From NCBI GenBank assembly GCA_012516015.1, contig JAAYXG010000699.1, positions 1 to 8,265 on the forward strand: DNA of 8,265 bases, in the 5' to 3' direction. Under the pieces are notes generated by a model that saw nothing but the letters and a program-made list of their open reading frames with translations, did not search any database and had not been told where the DNA came from. This DNA comes from Lysobacteraceae bacterium (GTDB lineage Bacteria > Pseudomonadota > Gammaproteobacteria > Steroidobacterales > Steroidobacteraceae). The translations under genes were made by a program, and so were the position numbers. Positions 4,912-8,265 of the stretch are shown piece by piece. How positions within the stretch are numbered: position 1 is the stretch's first letter; each line of letters begins with the position of its first letter.

Positions 4912-6498
4912 GTGAATGCATCCTCCTTCAGAGACGCACTCGGGCAACACGTGCAACCCCTGACACGCGAGCAGCTCGCCGCGGCGAGATTCCGGCATGC
5001 GACGGGCGCGATTCAGGTGCGGGAAACGCATCTATCGTACGTCGTGCTGACCGGTAGCATCGCGTACAAGATCAAGAAGGCGGTCGCTCTCGATTTCATC
5101 GACACGACGTCGCTCGAACGTCGGCGGCAGCTTTGCGAGGACGAGCTGCGACTCAATCGGCGCTATGCGTCCGACCTCTATCTGCGGGTCGTGCCGATCA
5201 CGCTGCATGCCGGCACACTGCACTTCGATGGAACCGGCCCGGCGATCGAGTACGCAGTCGCGATGCGGCAGTTCGATCCGGGCGACGAGCTCGATGCGCT
5301 GCTGCGCGCCGACGCCGTGAACGAGTCGGATCTCGCCGCGCTCGCGGACTGCATCGCGGACTTTCATCGACGTGCGTCGCCGCTCGACGCGCCCGACGGC
5401 CGCGGAACGCAAGCTTTCGTCCGTAAGGCTCGCGAGAATATCGCGAGCCTGTCGGGGCGAATCGACGCCGTTCGCGATGAGACGGACGTGACTCGCCTCG
5501 AGCATTGGACCGAAACGGTGCTTGCGCAGGAAGCCGCGCGCTTGGAAGCACGCGAGCGAAACGGTTTCGTCCGCGAGTGCCACGGCGACTTGCATTGCGG
5601 GAATGTCGTTCGCTGGCGAGGTGCGCTCGTGCCGTTCGACTGCATCGAGTTCGACCCCGAGCTGCGCTTCATCGACGTGATCAACGATGTTGCGTTCCTT
5701 GCGATGGATCTCATCGCCAAGCAGCGCGGCGACCTCGCGGCGACGCTGCTCAATCGCTACTTGGAGCGCACCGGCGACTATGCGGGCATCGCACTCCTGC
5801 CCTGCTACGTCGTCTACCGCGCGCTCGTACGTACGAAAGTCGAGCTCATCGCGCTGGAGCAACGACCCAAGGCAGTCGAACATGGCGAGCGCGCCAGCGC
5901 CTATCTGCAAGCGGCCGTTTCGTTCGCGTATCCACGGCGCAAACCCACACTCATCATCATGCACGGCGCATCCGGCTCGGGTAAGTCGTGGCTGAGTGCT
6001 CGGCTCGTCGCGAAGCTGCCCGCGATAAGGGTTCGCTCCGATCTAGAGCGGAAACGGCTCGCTGGGCTCGATGCGTTCGACCACGGCGCCGCATCGGATC
6101 CCCGCATCTATACGCTCGAGTTCAACGACCGAACCTACGCACACTTGAGCGACTGCGCTCGCGATTGCCTATACGGCGGAACGAGCGTCATCGTGGATGC
6201 CGCGTTCCTCAAAGCGCGGGAGCGCGACGCCTTCCGCGCACTCGCGCAGTCGCTGAACGTGCCGTTTGCGATCGTTTCGTGCAGCGCGGATCCCGAGACG
6301 CTCGCGGCCCGAATCGCGAGTAGACGCGACGCACGCAACGATCCTTCGGACGCCGATGAGGACGTCATGCGACGTCAACTCGAAACGATGGAGAGACTCA
6401 GCGACGAAGAGCGAGCGTATGTCATCGAAATCGATACGCGGAACGATGATGCGCTCGAGCACGTGCTGTCCGAGGTGAAGCGCGTTTCGACGCGTTGA
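4912..6498 (+). CDS. Bifunctional aminoglycoside-phosphotransferase-like/P-loop kinase fusion protein
   Basis: A cytoplasmic two-domain protein of 528 residues from the GTG at 4912. The N-terminal half is an APH/ECF-like kinase fold: ETHLSYVVLTGSIAYKIKK (about 38-56), ELRLNRR, the catalytic loop CHGDLHCGNVV (Asp226), then VPFDCIEFDPELRFIDVINDVAF with metal-binding acidic residues. The C-terminal half (about 344-528) is an AAA_33/zeta-like P-loop domain with Walker A GASGSGKS (352-359, Lys358) and VIVDAAFLKARERDAF. This fusion is widespread in proteobacteria, usually annotated as AAA family ATPase, and its substrate is unknown; antibiotic resistance should not be assumed. A TTG at 4867 would add 15 residues without family-like sequence, and a GTG at 4951 would remove 13; none has a strong ribosome site, so the exact start is uncertain. 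It stands alone between divergent and convergent neighbours. Confidence 0.88.
   Translation: MNASSFRDALGQHVQPLTREQLAAARFRHATGAIQVRETHLSYVVLTGSIAYKIKKAVALDFIDTTSLERRRQLCEDELRLNRRYASDLYLRVVPITLHAGTLHFDGTGPAIEYAVAMRQFDPGDELDALLRADAVNESDLAALADCIADFHRRASPLDAPDGRGTQAFVRKARENIASLSGRIDAVRDETDVTRLEHWTETVLAQEAARLEARERNGFVRECHGDLHCGNVVRWRGALVPFDCIEFDPELRFIDVINDVAFLAMDLIAKQRGDLAATLLNRYLERTGDYAGIALLPCYVVYRALVRTKVELIALEQRPKAVEHGERASAYLQAAVSFAYPRRKPTLIIMHGASGSGKSWLSARLVAKLPAIRVRSDLERKRLAGLDAFDHGAASDPRIYTLEFNDRTYAHLSDCARDCLYGGTSVIVDAAFLKARERDAFRALAQSLNVPFAIVSCSADPETLAARIASRRDARNDPSDADEDVMRRQLETMERLSDEERAYVIEIDTRNDDALEHVLSEVKRVSTR
6479..6496 (+). terminator. Weak hairpin at the stop codon of the kinase-fusion gene
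   Basis: CGCGT (6481-6485) and ACGCG (6490-6494) form a stem closed by a TTCG tetraloop, extended by a G-U and an A-U pair. There is no following T-run. It overlaps the TGA at 6496-6498, and the convergent porin gene ends only 30 bp further on. It may help transcription stop, but it is not a classical intrinsic terminator. Confidence 0.2.
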
Positions 6499-6528
6499 GC
6501 TTCGAAGCACGGCTGCACGGGCTCGCCG

Positions 6529-7770
6529 TCACCACACGTACTCGACCTGCAGCCAATACTTCTTCGTATCGGTAAATAGGTCCTCGGCGCGATAGTAGGC
6601 ATACTTGATTGCGCCCGTGAGCTTGGCGAGCTTTGCCGCGACCTGCAGATTGATCTCGCTTCCGTAGTCCGTCGACACTCGTTCTGCATCGAACGTGTGA
6701 TAGCTCGCCGAGACTGAGAGGCTCTCGAGCGCCGCTAGGTTCTTGAACATGAGGCCCGCGTTGATGTAACGATCCTCGATGCCTTGCGGCGGCGTGACGA
6801 GAAACTTGTCGGCCCAACCTTGAAATCTGTGCAACGTGGCCAGCGGCGTCGTGAATCCTTTCGTGCCGTCGCCTTCCAGCACCTCCAAGCCGCCGCCGAG
6901 CATGTAGCGGCCGAACGTTGCCGTCAGCTCGCCCAAGTAGTAATCCAAATCGAATGTCAGCGGGTTGTCGCCTCGTTCCGTCTGCGCGGCATACGAGGCA
7001 ACGTACCCGAGCTCGAGCGCACCGATCCGACGGTCGCCCGCGAACCTGACGCCGAACGTCTCCGAAGAATCGCGCACCGCCGCCGGCACGGCGGCGATTG
7101 CATCCAGCTCGAGCACGTAGCCGAAGACCGTGAGCTTCCCGACAGGAAACCGGTAAGCGACGTTCGCAAGTACGCTATCGCCGTCGTAACGCCCCTGCAC
7201 CGACTCCTTCCCGAACACGCGATTGACCTGATTGACGTACGCTATGTCGATGACGGTGTTCTTGAAGCTGCGGTTCACGGCGCGAATCGAATCGAACGTC
7301 TGCTCGTTCTGCCGCCAGCCGACGTTGCCGACGAAGCGGTGGTCATCGAGGACGATCCGTTGACGCCCCACCGTCAGCGTCGTCGCGGGCAGCGAGGTAT
7401 TCGTGAGTTGCAGCCGATTGAGCTCGTAGCTCTCCGGGTCCGCCACGATGGGATACTGCGTCTTGCCGTTCGTCGTGCTGTTGTAATCCGACACGATCGG
7501 CCAAACGAGCTCGCCCTCCGCCAACAAGGAAGTGCTCCACGCCTGACCGGTTTCGAAGCCGACGCGCGCCCGCCAGGTCACCGCTTCCGCGTCTTGCGCC
7601 AACGGATCCTGCTCGACGCCCTCGTATCGCACGCGTGTGTCGAAGATGAATCGGGTCTGCGACAGCGCGCTGCCGATCGGCGCCGCGCCGTCCGGCGAAA
7701 CCTGTGCCGCACAGCTCGCGCTACCGAGCGCAAGTGCAAGTCCAAAACGAAGCGCTCCTGCGAGCCGCAT
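6529..7770 (-). CDS. Outer-membrane beta-barrel, alginate-export family porin
   Basis: A 413-residue precursor with a signal peptide (MRLAGALRFGLALALGSASCAAQ, cleavage near 20-23). The rest consists of alternating amphipathic strands rich in Tyr, Phe, Arg and Gly, separated by short turns. It ends in the aromatic beta-signal YWLQVEYVW, recognised by the BAM machinery. The stretch LTVGRQRIVLDDHRFVG plus GWRQNEQTFD (about 132-160) is characteristic of the alginate-export barrel group. The Cys at position 20 is preceded by SAS, without the usual Leu at -3, so a lipoprotein is unlikely. GGAGGA (7779-7774) lies 3 bases before the ATG. Members often act as porins for diverse anionic or small substrates; there is no alginate gene nearby, so alginate transport should not be inferred. 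It converges on the kinase fusion and is preceded by a 240-bp non-coding leader region. Confidence 0.88.
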   Translation of the reverse strand: MRLAGALRFGLALALGSASCAAQVSPDGAAPIGSALSQTRFIFDTRVRYEGVEQDPLAQDAEAVTWRARVGFETGQAWSTSLLAEGELVWPIVSDYNSTTNGKTQYPIVADPESYELNRLQLTNTSLPATTLTVGRQRIVLDDHRFVGNVGWRQNEQTFDSIRAVNRSFKNTVIDIAYVNQVNRVFGKESVQGRYDGDSVLANVAYRFPVGKLTVFGYVLELDAIAAVPAAVRDSSETFGVRFAGDRRIGALELGYVASYAAQTERGDNPLTFDLDYYLGELTATFGRYMLGGGLEVLEGDGTKGFTTPLATLHRFQGWADKFLVTPPQGIEDRYINAGLMFKNLAALESLSVSASYHTFDAERVSTDYGSEINLQVAAKLAKLTGAIKYAYYRAEDLFTDTKKYWLQVEYVW

Positions 7771-7883
7771 GAATCCTCCGGGTGCGTTTACGAGCGGGCA
7801 GCGCGGGAAACGCCGCCAGCCAGTCAGTGCAACACGCGTGCCACTCGATGCTGACGAGCAGTAAGGGGGACGTCCACTTGTTT

Positions 7884-7917
7884 CGCGCGCGTTTGCGATT
7901 TCTCAAGAATGCGCGCG
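7884..7917. repeat. Inverted repeat CGCGCGC ... GCGCGCG
   Basis: A 7-bp perfect repeat (7884-7890 and 7911-7917) extends inward on the plus strand by two A-U and two G-U pairs to an 11-bp stem with a 12-base loop. No T-run follows. In minus-strand RNA the wobble pairs become mismatches, so if it acts as RNA it fits a plus-strand transcript better, which has no gene here. It could be a protein-binding site in the porin upstream region or chance in GC-rich DNA. Confidence 0.3.
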
Positions 7918-7985
7918 TCTTAGACATGCGCGGCCGCAGGGCAGCCGCACCCGGCAGTCGCACGAAGTCCGCGCAAACGCGTTCG

Positions 7986-8006
7986 ACGTCGTCGACACGA
8001 CGACGT
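7986..8006 (-). terminator. 9-bp hairpin just after the rhodanese stop codon
   Basis: ACGTCGTCG (7986-7994) and CGACGACGT (7998-8006) form a perfect 9-bp stem with a 3-base loop. It begins five bases beyond the rhodanese TGA, the expected place for a transcription terminator. A T-tract is missing on the minus strand (CGAACGCG follows), so it may instead protect the 3' end of the mRNA or work with Rho. Confidence 0.4.
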
Positions 8007-8010
8007 TCAG

Positions 8011-8265
8011 TCAAGATCCGAGGATGTCCGGTGCACGCGCGAGCGCAAAGCCTTCATCGCGCCAGCCCGTGATACCGCCTGCCATGAGCTTCACGGGCCG
8101 ACCGAGTTGTGCGAGCCGTACTGCGGCTCGTGCAGCTCCGTTGCAGTGAGGGCCCGCGCAGTACACGACGAACAGTATATTCGCCGGGTACTCGGCCATT
8201 CTGGAACCGATGATCTTGGCATGGGGGATGTTGATCGCACCGGGTACGTGACCTTGCGCAAATGC
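8011..8265 (-). CDS. Rhodanese-domain protein (5' end beyond window)
   Basis: The last 84 residues of a rhodanese domain. The frame is open to the right edge, so the Met at 8199 is internal and not a start. Motifs run in the usual order: FAQGHVPGAINIPHA (the conserved GHVPGAINIP element), the active-site strand and loop FVVYCAGPHCNGA with catalytic Cys at visible residue 36, then LAQLGRPVKLMAGGITGWRDEGF, the classical GG..GW ending. Rhodaneses transfer sulfane sulfur via a cysteine persulfide. The loop with a second Cys (CxxxxC, followed by NGA) belongs to the CxGPxCNGA subtype. No signal peptide information is available because the N-terminus is missing; it could be a single-domain protein or the C-terminal domain of a larger one. 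A 240-bp gap to the porin suggests separate transcription. Confidence 0.9.
   Translation of the reverse strand, partial: AFAQGHVPGAINIPHAKIIGSRMAEYPANILFVVYCAGPHCNGAARAAVRLAQLGRPVKLMAGGITGWRDEGFALARAPDILGS

Larger units (their letters stand above)
7771..8010. other. 240-bp gene-free stretch upstream of the porin gene
   Basis: No credible gene is seen on either strand; the overlapping minus-strand reading frame here is Arg-rich, lacks a ribosome site and runs into the porin gene. The stretch must hold the porin promoter, but only a TTGAGA (7906-7901, minus) with a poor AAACAA partner 17 bp on was found. It contains two inverted repeats, listed separately. Confidence 0.5.

Noticed and set aside
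7751..7770. Reading the porin as a lipoprotein because of Cys20
   Set aside because: The residues before it (GSASC) lack the usual Leu of a lipobox, and the protein ends in a beta-barrel signal, as expected for an integral outer-membrane protein.
6784..7854. Plus-strand open frame of 356 residues opposite the porin gene
   Set aside because: Arg/Val/Glu-rich shadow of the porin coding strand with no ribosome site or domain.
7721..8014. Minus-strand open frame of 97 residues between rhodanese and porin
   Set aside because: Overlaps the porin start, lacks a Shine-Dalgarno sequence and is very Arg-rich in an uncharacteristic way.

Overview
The window is GC-rich, gene-dense chromosomal DNA. Tight spacing, Shine-Dalgarno-led starts, outer-membrane and periplasmic proteins, and a YbhG/CecR-type efflux pair point to a Gram-negative bacterium, most likely a gamma- or betaproteobacterium; I cannot name the genus. 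There is no tRNA, rRNA, CRISPR array, transposase or phage gene. All eight coding regions look like intact, ordinary genes; two of them (HlyD/YbhG at the left edge, rhodanese at the right edge) are cut by the window.

Left part (1-1491): a membrane fusion protein of the HlyD/YbhG family (minus strand, cut at base 1) faces away from a TetR/CecR-type regulator (plus strand). The 95-bp gap holds what looks like one operator centred between two outward-facing promoters, so the regulator probably controls both itself and the efflux genes.

Middle (1527-4802, all minus strand): a cluster of redox genes. In transcription order these are a flavodoxin-fold NAD(P)H:quinone reductase-like protein, an exported DUF442 (tyrosine-phosphatase-like or rhodanese-like) protein, and a six-helix di-haem ferric reductase/NADPH-oxidase-like flavocytochrome. 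The three are closely spaced (26 and 9 bp) and are likely one operon. A 178-bp gap with a candidate promoter and a tandem repeat then leads to a pirin-family cupin (quercetinase-like) with all four metal ligands. The set suggests handling of quinones, electrons across the inner membrane and oxidative or sulfur stress; that joint role is inference.

Right part (4803-8265): a divergent 109-bp gap leads to a plus-strand fusion of an aminoglycoside-phosphotransferase-like domain and a P-loop kinase domain. It converges on a minus-strand outer-membrane beta-barrel of the alginate-export type. A 240-bp gene-free stretch with two inverted repeats separates that porin from the 3' end of a rhodanese gene, which enters from the right edge.

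The most noteworthy points are the symmetric divergent promoter/operator at 745-781, the flavodoxin/DUF442/NOX-like operon with the six-residue CX4R loop of its DUF442 member, and the tandem repeat upstream of pirin. I did not find a clearly undescribed system such as a new defence island or mobile element.
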